Source of the DNA: Pseudomonas sp. S30
Lineage (GTDB): Bacteria > Pseudomonadota > Gammaproteobacteria > Pseudomonadales > Pseudomonadaceae
NCBI RefSeq assembly: GCF_016518545.1
Contig: NZ_JACVTO010000001.1
Location: 310,001-374,000, forward strand
DNA: 64,000 bases
Reading direction: 5' to 3'
Part shown: positions 50,456 through 60,072 of the stretch, one piece after another
Numbering within the stretch: position 1 is the stretch's first letter
Layout of the letters: each line of letters starts with the position of its first letter
Notes under the pieces: model-generated
Databases searched by the model: none
Told to the model about the DNA's origin: nothing
Seen by the model: only the letters and a program-made list of their open reading frames with translations
Position numbers and translations under genes: made by a program

Positions 50456-51931
50456 TCACCCGAGCACCGATGCCTTCTGTCCAAGGGCATCCAACAGCTC
50501 GGTATTCTTGCCCGCCTGTATGGCGATCCAGAAGCGCGCGATGCCGTTTGTTGTCGTGGGCTTGATGCCCGTCAGCTGCTCGATCAGCTTCAGCCGATAG
50601 ACCAATGTCTGGCGGTGGATGCCCAGGTCAAACGCCGTGACCTTCCAGTTGCCGTCGTTCCCCAGGAACGCCATCAAAGTGGCCAACAGTGCTGCGCTGT
50701 GCGAGCGATCGTGTTCGATCAGAGGCCCCAGGTATCGGCCCACCAGCGCACGGGCCTCGGGCAAGGACTTCGGTGCCATGATCAATCCCGTCTCGGCTTC
50801 TCCATAGCGGAGAATTCCCTTGCCGATCTCTCGCGCCTGCGTCAGGGCCAGCCGCGCCTGCCTCAGGCTTTCACGAAACCCGGTTGCTGCCGCGATCGGA
50901 CCGCTGACGCCGATGACAGAACCTGCCCCAAGATTCTCCTGCAGGAATTCGAGGGTGCACTGGTCATCACGACTGAGTGCCAGCAGGACATCTTGATCCG
51001 GCAGCAGGAGCGGCGTCGAGGCATGCAGTGCTGGCGCGTGGTGGATCTCATCTTGGGGCCATCCCCCACCGGTCCCAGCGCTGATCGCAAGGCAAACCAG
51101 TGTGCCGGTGATCCCTCTTCTCTCCAACATCGGTCTTGCCAAGGAAAACTCGGTTTCGCTGTCCAGTAGGCTGCGCAGCAATGCCGCGCCTTCCTCGCGC
51201 TGCTGATCTCGCTGGATCATGAGTCGCTCAAGTTCGACTCCAAGCAACCCGACCAGCGAACGAACCAAGATTGGGTCGTCCAGCGTGCGTTGCCGCATCC
51301 TGGCCGTTACGAGATTGGCGCGAGCCCTGCCCGTGATCGGGACTCGCTCAACGACATAGTCATCGTCGTCCTTCATGGGGAACTGGGCCGTCTCAACAAC
51401 CTTGAGCCCACCGACCGTATCCTCGATGGCCAGCTCCAAATTGAGTGTCCTTGCCAGTATCGAAAGCCGACCCGCCATGGAAGGCTCTTTCCGAAGCGCC
51501 TCCGCATAAGTCTGAAACAAGCGCTCGCTCAGATTGAAGCGCTCTCGCTGGGTCTGCAACACGCTTTCGATGACGTGTCGCGAAAGCTTGACGAACTCCA
51601 GATCGAAGCTCGCGCGGATGACAGGGAAACGGAGCGTATCGGCAGCCTTTAGCAGCTTGCGCGACAGTCTTGGTGCCCGCGCCCGAGGAGCGAACACCAG
51701 CGCGCTGGCGTCGCTCTTAGCTAGCAGTTCGAGCCACTCAACCTGCTCCTCTGCAACCGATGGCATTCCCAGGCCAGTGGTCATGACCAGATTGCCAGGA
51801 GACACCCATCTCCATGGATCGGGCAAGTCGACAGCGTGCGCCCACGTGACCGGCTTGCCGACCCCTTCCAAGCCTGCGAGCAACTGTAACCGCAGCTCCT
51901 CTACGCCGATAAGTTCTTGCACGGTGAGCAT
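50456..51931 (-). CDS. PucR-family transcriptional regulator
   Basis: This 491-residue protein has an N-terminal PucR-type sensory domain (LTVQELIGVEELRLQLLAGL, WVSPGNLVMTTGLGMPS), a middle GGDEF-related domain and a C-terminal HTH_30 (VTAFDLGIHRQTLVYRLKLI, about residues 430-450). PucR regulators control purine, amine and amino-acid catabolism; here it most likely controls the convergent permease/oxidase/dehydrogenase genes. The start at 51931 (MLTVQEL) is preferred over an upstream in-frame ATG because GAGGGG precedes it and the family begins here. Confidence 0.88.
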   Translation of the reverse strand: MLTVQELIGVEELRLQLLAGLEGVGKPVTWAHAVDLPDPWRWVSPGNLVMTTGLGMPSVAEEQVEWLELLAKSDASALVFAPRARAPRLSRKLLKAADTLRFPVIRASFDLEFVKLSRHVIESVLQTQRERFNLSERLFQTYAEALRKEPSMAGRLSILARTLNLELAIEDTVGGLKVVETAQFPMKDDDDYVVERVPITGRARANLVTARMRQRTLDDPILVRSLVGLLGVELERLMIQRDQQREEGAALLRSLLDSETEFSLARPMLERRGITGTLVCLAISAGTGGGWPQDEIHHAPALHASTPLLLPDQDVLLALSRDDQCTLEFLQENLGAGSVIGVSGPIAAATGFRESLRQARLALTQAREIGKGILRYGEAETGLIMAPKSLPEARALVGRYLGPLIEHDRSHSAALLATLMAFLGNDGNWKVTAFDLGIHRQTLVYRLKLIEQLTGIKPTTTNGIARFWIAIQAGKNTELLDALGQKASVLG

Positions 51932-52120
51932 CGCCCCTCCCTCGTACCAATGCGAGCCCAGCGCTGCGGTCGCCCGAGGCAACACCTCCGTCAGCGCCCA
52001 GTTTCCATAACATCGTAGCCCAACGACACAAGAGGGTGGCCGATCACACCAGAGGCTCCGTCATCGATGCATGGTGGTCTTTCTTCAGTCACGGCAGCGC
52101 TTCCATCCCCGGGCATGCGG

Positions 52121-53026
52121 CTAGCCGAGTGCACTTGCCACCAGCAGATCCAGGCGCTGGTCGAGCAATAGCTCGGCCAGCGCACGCGGAGCAGTCCCGG
52201 TCATCTCCGCTATAGCATCTGGTGTTCCATCTGCGCCGCCCCTGATACTCGCTTCCATCGACAGGATTTGGTCCATGAGCAGCGGTGCCACACCCCTGGA
52301 AGCCAGCCGTTGCGCCAAATCGCCACTGCCAACCGATTCGAGCTTCAGTTTGCAGCCAAACACCAAGTCCAACGTGTTGACGAGCTCGGTGAGCAAAAGC
52401 GGCTTGGGCCCCGTGATATGCCGAACTTCACTGTGCGCCGTGCCTGCACGGAGCGCGGCCGCCGCCGCACGCGCAACGTCATTCCGAGCAACGTATGGCA
52501 CATGGCCTGAAGCGGAAGTGGTCAGCCATGCCCCGTATCGCAGGGCCGCCGGAACCCGGGCTAGCAGAAGCTCGGCGTACCAGCCGGCACGGAGGATGGT
52601 GCAAGGGACACCTGCAGCCTGTACCGCGTCTTCGGCGGAGCGCCAATCGGCCGTATGTTGGCCCGTCGACGCCGCGACCGTATCAGCTGCAGAGGTGTAG
52701 ACGATATGCCGCACGCCTGCTTTAGCTGCGGCGTCTGAAGCCTTGCGGATCTGTCGTGGGCTCAGTTTCAGGGCGCCTATTCCGTCGGTGGACGTAATGA
52801 GTACCCGGTCTACCCCGGTGAAAGCTGCCTCCAGCGTTTCTGCTGCATCAAAGTCCACCTTGGTGATCCTGGCGCCGCGGGCGGCCAGATCCATCAACTG
52901 TTCTGGCGTGCGGCTGCCTGCGGTCACGCCCTCTTCGGGGTGGCGCAGCAGGAGTTCGACCACCCGCCGCCCCAATGGGCCATTCGATCCGGTCACGCAA
53001 ATGCGTTGCTTCATGGATGACGTCAA
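52121..53026 (-). CDS. NmrA-like NAD(P)-binding oxidoreductase
   Basis: This 301-residue atypical short-chain dehydrogenase has ICVTGSNGPLGRRVVELLLR (glycine motif about residues 8-20), VDRVLITSTDGIG and VRHIVYTSAADTVAAS, and no catalytic Tyr-x-x-x-Lys typical of classical SDRs. It resembles quinone reductase QorB or NmrA redox sensors. The start is probably TTG at 53026, with AAAGAGAG eight bases before; an ATG four codons later is possible. It lies 18 bases after the small unknown gene and in one operon with it. Confidence 0.82.
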   Translation of the reverse strand: MTSSMKQRICVTGSNGPLGRRVVELLLRHPEEGVTAGSRTPEQLMDLAARGARITKVDFDAAETLEAAFTGVDRVLITSTDGIGALKLSPRQIRKASDAAAKAGVRHIVYTSAADTVAASTGQHTADWRSAEDAVQAAGVPCTILRAGWYAELLLARVPAALRYGAWLTTSASGHVPYVARNDVARAAAAALRAGTAHSEVRHITGPKPLLLTELVNTLDLVFGCKLKLESVGSGDLAQRLASRGVAPLLMDQILSMEASIRGGADGTPDAIAEMTGTAPRALAELLLDQRLDLLVASALG

Positions 53027-53044
53027 GGTTGAACTCTCTTTGTT

Positions 53045-53518
53045 TCAGTGAAGAACGCCAGGTGTGCCGGACGCGTCACGCAGTTGACGTACCGCTTCGT
53101 AGACCTGCGTCTGCTGGACGATGCGAACGCTGATGCTGGCCTCGAGCAGTGTTAGCTCGACGATGGCCCGACCACTTAGGAGGGCCGCCTTCAGAAGACT
53201 GCTCACGTCGCTCCAGTCCACCAGCAGCCCGAAGACAAACAGCGTGATCCTGTAGGCGCCATCCTCACTGTGCCCTGGATAGGCCGCCGAGATGGCTGCC
53301 TCTGCTGCCGAGTCGCGATGATCGATCTGGTCCCGCACAAACGCAGCCAATTGCTGTTCCGACGTTTTGTTCTCGGCCATCACCTTGGCGTAGATCCAAA
53401 GCTGCTCGACATCCACGCGTCGTATGAGCGCGCTGATGCGATGGCGATCGCAGGCCGTTCGAATCAACGTGTCTTCGTCGGGAAGTGGATCGGTCGCGAT
53501 GTCTTCCTGTAGGTCCAC
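53045..53518 (-). CDS. Unknown protein divergent from the RND operon, 157 aa
   Basis: I do not recognise it. The protein is mostly helical, with TACDRHRISALIRRVDVEQL, AAFVRDQIDHRDSAAEAAIS and a hydrophobic ITLFVFGLLVDWSDVSSLLK. A start at GTG 53518 with GGAAGAGG just before is preferred; the frame is open further upstream, but that crosses the efflux promoter. Position suggests a regulator or accessory of the efflux genes, but no DNA-binding motif is visible. Its tail lies 18 bases from the NmrA-like gene. Confidence 0.55.
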   Translation of the reverse strand: MDLQEDIATDPLPDEDTLIRTACDRHRISALIRRVDVEQLWIYAKVMAENKTSEQQLAAFVRDQIDHRDSAAEAAISAAYPGHSEDGAYRITLFVFGLLVDWSDVSSLLKAALLSGRAIVELTLLEASISVRIVQQTQVYEAVRQLRDASGTPGVLH

Positions 53519-53635
53519 GGTGTCCTCTTCCAGGCGCTTCGTTAGGTTTCGCGGATAGGTGCTGCTGTTGCCGGCGGCGGCCGAGGGGTCGGTGTTCCCT
53601 GCGCCCGGCTGCCCCGAGCGTAGTCGGCATTGTAG

Positions 53636-53689
53636 TTGACAAAACCGACCGGCAGTCGAATAATTTGTTAAGTTCCGACCGCTGGTCGG
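53636..53689 (+). promoter_or_regulatory. Sigma70 promoter and palindromic operator of the RND operon
   Basis: TTGACA (53636-53641), a 17-base spacer and AATAAT (53659-53664) form a near-consensus promoter. ACCGACCG lies in the spacer, and a perfect CCGACC-GCT-GGTCGG palindrome (53675-53689) overlaps the start of the transcript. The repeated CCGACC half-site suggests repression by a TetR-type protein. Confidence 0.7.
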
Positions 53690-53711
53690 TTTTAACGTAC
53701 GGAGTGGCCCA

Positions 53712-54866
53712 ATGAGCGTGAGTGAGAGTTCGGCCGAGCGACCATCGGGGTCGGCTCGCAAGTCGCCGTGGAAGGCGATCGTGATTTCTGTCGTGGCAAT
53801 CGCCGTGATCGGTGGTGGCTTGTGGTACTGGCGAATGGCGAAGCTTTACGGCGGAGGTGGCTGGGCCGGTGGTGGTCCGATCGACGTCGTGGCGACCACG
53901 CTCAAGGCGGAAAGCACGCCGGTCAGCCTCGAAGCCTTGGGCGAACTGCGCGCTGTGCGCCAGGTCACGCTGTCGGCGGAGGTGGCGGGCCGCGTCTCTG
54001 CGATCTCCTTCAAGCCCGGACAGCGCGTCAAGGCCGGCACGGTGCTGGTCCAGCTCGATGACGGCCCGGAACAGGCCGACCTGGCGGCCGCCAAAGCCGC
54101 TGCAGCTTTCGCGCAGCAGCAGTTCGCCCGCGCGAGCGAGCTGGCCGCGACGGGTGCCCAGTCTCGCGAGATCCTGCAGCAGCGCCAAGCCGAACGTGAT
54201 CAGACCGCCGCGCAGGTACAGCAGCTGGAGGCGCGCATCCGCCAGAAGCGCATACGCGCACCCTTCGACGGCGAACTGGGCCTGCGCCAGGTTGATCTGG
54301 GTCAATACCTCAACCCGGGCGACGCGGCCGTGACGCTGACCGATCTGGACAACCTCTATGCCAACTTCGACGTGCCGCAGCAGGACCTGGCTCGGGTGCG
54401 GGTTGGCCAGCAGGTCAATGTCCGCATCGATACTGCTGGTATAGAGCCCGTGCAGGCCACCATCAGCGCCATCGAGCCGCAAGTGGGCCGCGACACGCGC
54501 AATGCGTCGATCCAGGCCGAGGTGGACAACAAAGGCCGAACCTTGCAGCCGGGTATGTACGCGACGGTCTCGGTGGCTTTGCCGCCTGAACAAGATGCCC
54601 TGACATTGCCAGTCTCGGCCGTCATGACCTCGGCGTCCGGCGATGCGGCGGCCGTGGTGCGTGAACTCACCCCCGAGAAGACCGGCAAGGCCGAGATCGT
54701 ACCCATCGTGGTCGGCCGGCGCATCGGCGACGAGGTCGTCATCGCGCGCGGGCTGAAGGCGGGCGATATGGTGATCACCGAAGGCCAACTGCGCGTGCGC
54801 CCGGGCGCTGATCTGCGTGTTGTGGACAAGCCAGCCGCGGCAGACGCCCCTGCCGGCGGGAGGTAA
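53712..54866 (+). CDS. RND efflux periplasmic adaptor (membrane fusion protein)
   Basis: This 384-residue HlyD/AcrA-family protein has an N-terminal anchor (AIVISVVAIAVIGGGLWYW) and a lipoyl half-motif (LRAVRQVTLSAEVAGRVSAI, FKPGQRVKAGTVLVQLDDG). A short alpha-hairpin (about 118-160) is followed by the second lipoyl half (IRAPFDGELGLRQVDLGQYL), a beta-barrel and a membrane-proximal domain. It joins the pump to the outer-membrane channel. It is closest in style to MexH/VexC-like adaptors. It starts 23 bases after the operator and is followed three bases later by the pump gene. Confidence 0.92.
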   Translation: MSVSESSAERPSGSARKSPWKAIVISVVAIAVIGGGLWYWRMAKLYGGGGWAGGGPIDVVATTLKAESTPVSLEALGELRAVRQVTLSAEVAGRVSAISFKPGQRVKAGTVLVQLDDGPEQADLAAAKAAAAFAQQQFARASELAATGAQSREILQQRQAERDQTAAQVQQLEARIRQKRIRAPFDGELGLRQVDLGQYLNPGDAAVTLTDLDNLYANFDVPQQDLARVRVGQQVNVRIDTAGIEPVQATISAIEPQVGRDTRNASIQAEVDNKGRTLQPGMYATVSVALPPEQDALTLPVSAVMTSASGDAAAVVRELTPEKTGKAEIVPIVVGRRIGDEVVIARGLKAGDMVITEGQLRVRPGADLRVVDKPAAADAPAGGR

Positions 54867-54869
54867 GTC

Positions 54870-57800
54870 ATGACCTTCACCGACCTTTTCATCAAGCGAC
54901 CGATCCTATCGATCACGCTGAGCATGCTCATCCTGCTGACAGGGCTGGCGGCACTGTTCTCGCTGCCCACGCGACAGTACCCGGCCATGGAGAGCGCGAC
55001 CATCGTGGTCACGACCAACTTCCCTGGCGCGTCGCAAGACGTGATGCAGGGCTTTGTCACCACGCCCATCGCTCAGGCCATCGCCAGCGCCAATGGCATC
55101 GAGTACCTGACCTCGACCTCGACGCTCGGCAAGAGCGAGATCAAGGCCAAGCTGGTACTCAACGCTGATGCCGACCGTGCCATGACCGAAGTGCTGGCCA
55201 AGGTGCAGCAGGTCAAGTACCGGCTCCCCGAAGGCGCATTCGACCCGGAGATCAAGAAGATCACCGATGGCGTGTCGGCGGTGCAGTACCTGGCCTTCGT
55301 CAGCGACGAGCAGACCATTCCCGAGATCACCGACTTCATCACCCGCGTGGCACAGCCGCAGATCACCTCGGTGTCGGGCGTGGCATCCGCGGACACCGGC
55401 GGTGGCCAGACCTTTGCCATGCGGTTGTGGGTCGACCCGATCAAGCTGGCCGCCCGTGGCCTGACCGCAGGCGACCTCGCCACCGCTTTGCGCGCCAACA
55501 ACGTGCAGGCAGCGCCGGGCGCCTTGCGCGGTAAGGACAACCTGATTCCGATCACCGCCGCCACCGACATGCGCAGCATCCAGGACTTCCGAGACCTGGT
55601 GATCAAGCGCGCCATCGGCAGCGTGGTCCGCCTGGGCGACGTCGCCACGGTGGAGCTGGGCGGACAGAACTACGACAGCGGCTTCCTCAGCAGCGGCGCG
55701 CGCAGCGTCGCGCTGTCGATCTCACCCACGCCCGACGGCAACCCGCTGGAGATCGTCGAAGGCGTCAACGCTTTGCTGCCCGATCTGCAACGTGCCGCGC
55801 CGCCCGGTATGAAGGTCATCAACGTCTTCGACACGGCCCGATTCGTGAACGCCTCAATCGACGAGGTGATGAAGACCCTGCTGGAAGCCGTGGTCATCGT
55901 GGTGGTCGTCATCTTCCTGTTCCTGGGCACGTTCCGCGCGGTCATCATTCCCATCGTCACCATCCCGCTGTCGCTGGTCGGCGCAGCCGCCCTGATGCTG
56001 GCCTTCGGCTTCTCGATCAACCTGTTGACGCTGCTGGCGATGGTGCTGGCCATCGGCCTGGTGGTGGACGATGCCATCGTGGTGGTGGAGAACATCCACC
56101 GGCACATTGAGGAGGGGCTTTCACCGGCCAAAGCCGCCATCGTCGGCGCACGCGAAATCGTCTGGCCGGTCATCGGCATGACCATCACCCTTGCAGCCGT
56201 CTATGCACCCATCGGCATGATGGGCGGCATCACCGGCGCGCTGTTCAAGGAGTTCGCCTTCACGCTGGCCTGCGCGGTGATCGTCTCGGGCGTGGTGGCG
56301 CTGACCCTCTCGCCGATGATGAGCAGCTACATGCTCAACGCGCAGATGAACGAGGGCCGCTTTGCCCAGGCCGTCGAGCGCACGATGCACAAGCTCTCGA
56401 CCGCGTACGGCCGCCTGCTCTCCCATGTGCTGCACGCCCGCGCCGCGGTGCTGATCGTCTGCGCCGTCGTGCTGGGTGGCATCGTGGTGCTGTTCCTCGG
56501 CGTGCAGCGCGAGCTGGCGCCGGGCGAGGACCAGGGTTACGTGTTCGTGCAAACCAAATCGCCGCAGTACGCCAATGTGGACTACACCGAGCGCACTGGG
56601 CTGGCCGTCGAGAAGGTGTTCCGCGAGTTCCCTGACTACCAGAGCAGCTTCATGGTCAATGCTTTCAACGGCCAGAACGTCGGCTTTGGTGGGATCGTGC
56701 TCAAGCCCTGGACGGAACGACAGATGACGGCCAGCCAGGTCGAGGGTGCGCTCAACGGGCGCAGCGCCAACATCACCGGGTCTTTTGTCACCGCGTTCCA
56801 GCCAGCAGCGCTGCCAGCAGGCAGCGACGGCCTTCCTGTGCAGATGGTGCTGCGCTCGCCCGCGGACTTCCAGGAGATCTACCAGGCCCTGGAAGCGATC
56901 AAGGGCGCTGCGTGGGGCAGCGGATTGTTCGCCTTCGTCGACAGCGACCTGGCCTTCGACAGTCCGCAAGCGCGGCTGAGCATCAATGCCTCCAAGGCGG
57001 GCGAGATGGGCGTGACCATGAGCGAGGTCGCCGATACCCTCGCTGTGCTGGTCGGCGAGAACTACATCAACCGCTTCAACTGGTTCGACCGTTCCTACGA
57101 CGTCATCGCGCAAGTGCCTCAGGCCAAGCGGCGCGCACCGGACGACCTGACCGGGTACTACGTGCGCGCCGAGTCAGGACGGCTGGTGCCGCTGTCCACC
57201 GTGGTCGATGTGGAGGTCCAGCCGCAGGCCAATCGACTGCCTCAGTTCAACCAGATGAACTCGGCCACCTTGTCGGCGGTGTTGATGCCGGGTGTCACCA
57301 TGGGTCAAGCGGTCGACTTCCTCAAGGCGCAGCCGCTGCCGCCGGGGTCTCAGGTCGACTGGCTCTCCGATAGCCGCCAGTTCGTCAAGGAAGGCAACCG
57401 CCTGATCGTCTCGTTCGGCTTCGCGCTGATCGTGATCTTCCTGGTACTGGCCGCGCAGTACGAGAGCTTCCGCGACCCGCTGGTGATCCTGGTGACGGTG
57501 CCGCTGGCGATTTGCGGTGCGCTGCTGCCGTTGTGGCTGGGCTACGCCACCATGAACATCTATACCCAGATCGGATTGGTGACGCTGATCGGCCTGATCT
57601 CCAAGCACGGCATCCTCATGGTGTCCTTCGCCAACGACATCCAGAAGCACGAGGGCCTGAGCCCGATGGACGCCATGCTGAAGTCGGCCATGATCCGTAT
57701 GCGGCCGGTGCTGATGACCACCGCCGCGATGGTGGCCGGGCTGATCCCGCTGCTGTTCGCCGGTGGCGCCGGTGCCGCCAGCCGCTACTCCATCGGCATC

Positions 57801-57947
57801 GTGGTGGTGGCCGGCCTGCTGATCGGCACGCTGTTCACCCTGTTCGTGCTGCCCACCATCTACACCCTGTTGGCCCGCGATCACCGCGCGGCGGCCGCGT
57901 CCGAGCGCGAGCGCGAACTGGCCGAGGAGGTTCCGAACCATGCGTAA
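54870..57947 (+). CDS. RND multidrug efflux pump (HAE1 family)
   Basis: This 1025-residue inner-membrane proton antiporter has 12 helices and two large periplasmic loops. The first helix region reads FIKRPILSITLSMLILLTGL. Proton-relay residues are present as the Asp-Asp pair in AIGLVVDDAIVVVENIH (about residues 399-400) and the Lys in ISKHGILMVSFAND. The size is that of AcrB/MexF-type pumps. The adaptor and the channel flank it. Substrates cannot be read from sequence. The stop overlaps the outer-membrane gene by eight bases. Confidence 0.95.
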   Translation: MTFTDLFIKRPILSITLSMLILLTGLAALFSLPTRQYPAMESATIVVTTNFPGASQDVMQGFVTTPIAQAIASANGIEYLTSTSTLGKSEIKAKLVLNADADRAMTEVLAKVQQVKYRLPEGAFDPEIKKITDGVSAVQYLAFVSDEQTIPEITDFITRVAQPQITSVSGVASADTGGGQTFAMRLWVDPIKLAARGLTAGDLATALRANNVQAAPGALRGKDNLIPITAATDMRSIQDFRDLVIKRAIGSVVRLGDVATVELGGQNYDSGFLSSGARSVALSISPTPDGNPLEIVEGVNALLPDLQRAAPPGMKVINVFDTARFVNASIDEVMKTLLEAVVIVVVVIFLFLGTFRAVIIPIVTIPLSLVGAAALMLAFGFSINLLTLLAMVLAIGLVVDDAIVVVENIHRHIEEGLSPAKAAIVGAREIVWPVIGMTITLAAVYAPIGMMGGITGALFKEFAFTLACAVIVSGVVALTLSPMMSSYMLNAQMNEGRFAQAVERTMHKLSTAYGRLLSHVLHARAAVLIVCAVVLGGIVVLFLGVQRELAPGEDQGYVFVQTKSPQYANVDYTERTGLAVEKVFREFPDYQSSFMVNAFNGQNVGFGGIVLKPWTERQMTASQVEGALNGRSANITGSFVTAFQPAALPAGSDGLPVQMVLRSPADFQEIYQALEAIKGAAWGSGLFAFVDSDLAFDSPQARLSINASKAGEMGVTMSEVADTLAVLVGENYINRFNWFDRSYDVIAQVPQAKRRAPDDLTGYYVRAESGRLVPLSTVVDVEVQPQANRLPQFNQMNSATLSAVLMPGVTMGQAVDFLKAQPLPPGSQVDWLSDSRQFVKEGNRLIVSFGFALIVIFLVLAAQYESFRDPLVILVTVPLAICGALLPLWLGYATMNIYTQIGLVTLIGLISKHGILMVSFANDIQKHEGLSPMDAMLKSAMIRMRPVLMTTAAMVAGLIPLLFAGGAGAASRYSIGIVVVAGLLIGTLFTLFVLPTIYTLLARDHRAAAASERERELAEEVPNHA

Positions 57948-59427
57948 TCCATTCATGCCTTCCCAGACTCGGCCTGCGCTGGGCGCACTGGCGGCGGCAC
58001 TGCTGCTGGCAGGCTGCTCGCTGGCGCCGACCTACCATCGGCCCGACGCGCCCATTCCAGGGCAATGGACCGACGGCGCCGACGCCTCGCAGCCCGGCGC
58101 GGCCGCAACCCCTGCGGCATCCGCCGCGGCCACGCTCGACTGGCAGACCTTCGTCACCGACGAGACGCTGCGCAAGCTGATCGACCTGTCGCTGGTCAAC
58201 AACCGCGACCTGCGCCAGACCCTGCTCAACGTCGAGGCGGCGCGCGCGCAGTACCGCGTGCAGCGCGCCGACCGCCTGCCGGGCATCCAGGCCGAAGGCA
58301 GCGGTGCGCGCCAGCGCGTGCCGGAGGATCTGCGCGCGCCGGGCATGCCCGCCGTGCAGAGCAGCTACCAAGCCGGTGTGGGACTCGCCTCCTTCGAGAT
58401 CGACCTGTTCGGGCGTGTGCGCAACCTCTCCCAGGCGGCCCTGCAGGAGTACCTAGCCACGGAAGAGGCCGCACGCAGCGCGCAGATCAGCCTGGTGGCC
58501 GAAGTCATCCAGGCCTACCTGACTCGGGACGGTGCGCAGCAGCGCTACCTGCTGGCAACCAAAACCCTGGAGGCGCGCGAGGTGTCGCTCAAGCTGGTCG
58601 AGCAGCGCCGCTCCCTGGGAGCGGCCACCGATCTCGACTACCAGGAGGCCTTGGGCCTGACCCAGCAGGTGCGGGTGGACCTGGAGCGAATCGACCGCGA
58701 GTTCCGTCAGGCGAGCAATGCGCTGGCCCTGTTGGTGGGCGTGAGCGATGTCCGCTCATTGCTGCCGGCTTACCCAAGCGCCGGCGCGCTGCTGGTGCAG
58801 GATCTCGCGCCCGGCACGCCTTCGGAACTGCTGGCGCAGCGCCCGGACATCCGGGCCGCCGAGCACCGCCTGCAGGGCCGCAACGCCAGCATCGGCGCTG
58901 CCCGTGCGGCGTTCTTCCCGCGCATCTCGCTGACCGGGCTGTTCGGCAGTTCGAGCGCCGAACTGTCCAACCTGTTCGAGTCCGGCCAGCGGGCCTGGTC
59001 CTTCGCGCCGCAGATCACGCTGCCGATCTTCGATGGGGGACGCAACAGCGCCAACCTCGACCTGGCACAGGTGCGCAAGGATATTGCCGTCGCGGCCTAT
59101 GAGCAGTCCATTCAGACGGCCTTCCGCGAAGTCTCCGACGCGCTCGCAGCCACGGACACGCTGCGACGCGAGGAGGCGGCGCAACGCGCTCAGACGGAGT
59201 CCAGCGCCGCAACGCTGCGGCTGTCGGAGGCACGCTACCGCAGCGGCACGGACGACCACCTGCGCTTCCTGGATGCGCAGCGCAGCGATTTCGCCAGCCA
59301 GATGGCGTTGGTGCAGGTCGAGACGCAACGGCAGATCGCACTGGCAACGCTGTTCCGCACCTTGGGCGGCGGCTGGCGCAGCGATGCGCCTTCGACGGTC
59401 AGCCTGCGGGCCGACGAGCCGCGATGA
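57940..59427 (+). CDS. RND outer-membrane factor (NodT/OprM family lipoprotein)
   Basis: This 495-residue TolC-like channel has a lipoprotein signal ALLLAGCSLAPTY, then two OEP repeats of long helices and strands (LSLVNNRDLRQTLLNVEAAR; ADRLPGIQAEGSGARQRVPE; AAFFPRISLTGLFGSSSAEL; AVAAYEQSIQTAFREVSDAL). It completes the tripartite pump. The length is normal. It starts within the pump gene and is followed three bases later by the pagL-like gene, so all four are probably one transcript. Confidence 0.93.
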   Translation: MRNPFMPSQTRPALGALAAALLLAGCSLAPTYHRPDAPIPGQWTDGADASQPGAAATPAASAAATLDWQTFVTDETLRKLIDLSLVNNRDLRQTLLNVEAARAQYRVQRADRLPGIQAEGSGARQRVPEDLRAPGMPAVQSSYQAGVGLASFEIDLFGRVRNLSQAALQEYLATEEAARSAQISLVAEVIQAYLTRDGAQQRYLLATKTLEAREVSLKLVEQRRSLGAATDLDYQEALGLTQQVRVDLERIDREFRQASNALALLVGVSDVRSLLPAYPSAGALLVQDLAPGTPSELLAQRPDIRAAEHRLQGRNASIGAARAAFFPRISLTGLFGSSSAELSNLFESGQRAWSFAPQITLPIFDGGRNSANLDLAQVRKDIAVAAYEQSIQTAFREVSDALAATDTLRREEAAQRAQTESSAATLRLSEARYRSGTDDHLRFLDAQRSDFASQMALVQVETQRQIALATLFRTLGGGWRSDAPSTVSLRADEPR

Positions 59428-59430
59428 CGC

Positions 59431-60006
59431 ATGCACGTTCCCGCTCGAGTCACCGCAATAGCCTCGCTGGCACTGGGCTGCTGCGCGCCGCCCGCGCTTG
59501 CACAGCCTCCATACGCCCGTCCGGCGTATCGCCTCTACGGCGACATCGGCACCACCCTGGAGGCGGAGAAAACTCGGGTGGGTTCGATCGGTTTGCTGGT
59601 GCCGGTGCGGGGGCCGGATTGGCTGCCCCGCAACGCCGGCCCGATGTCCTTGCATTGGGACCTGTCGGTCAACGTCTGGCAAGCACCCCGAGCGCAAGGT
59701 GGGCACCGGAACTTCACGCAGCTCGCCGGCCTGGCGGTCTGGCGCCACGCGATCGGTGGGTCCGCCTCCCGGTGGTTCCTCGACCTAGGCCTGGGTGCAA
59801 GCGTGTTCGACGATCTCTACGAGACACCCCGCCACCGCTTCAGCACCGCCTTCCAGTTCACGCAGGCGCTGGGGCTGGGCTACCGCTTCGGGCGCGGAGC
59901 TGCCTACGAGGTCTCGCTGCGTGCCCAGCATGTGTCCAACGGCAGGATCAAGAAGCCCAATCCGGGCGAGGACTTGGTGCGCCTGCGCTTCGCCGCCGAG
60001 TTCTAG
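59431..60006 (+). CDS. pagL: PagL-like lipid A 3-O-deacylase
   Basis: This 191-residue outer-membrane beta-barrel has a signal peptide ending at about residue 24 (APPALAQ) and the C-terminal motif of PagL: His167 and Ser169 in RAQHVSNGRIKKPNPGED. PagL removes the 3-O acyl chain of lipid A. The third active-site residue is a Glu 14 positions after the His in Pseudomonas PagL; here position +14 is Asp181, with Glu180 at +13, so the acid is shifted or replaced. Co-transcription with an RND pump suggests a joint effect on envelope permeability. C-terminal Phe suits an outer-membrane protein. Confidence 0.8.
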   Translation: MHVPARVTAIASLALGCCAPPALAQPPYARPAYRLYGDIGTTLEAEKTRVGSIGLLVPVRGPDWLPRNAGPMSLHWDLSVNVWQAPRAQGGHRNFTQLAGLAVWRHAIGGSASRWFLDLGLGASVFDDLYETPRHRFSTAFQFTQALGLGYRFGRGAAYEVSLRAQHVSNGRIKKPNPGEDLVRLRFAAEF

Positions 60007-60072
60007 GCCCTGACGCGTGTCCCATCGGTTGACGTTCCGAACACCCGCGCTACCCCGACCTGAGAGATTGCC

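Noticed and set aside
53045..53518. Idea that the gene divergent from the RND operon is a TetR repressor
   Set aside because: No TetR helix-turn-helix pattern in any part of the frame; left as unknown.
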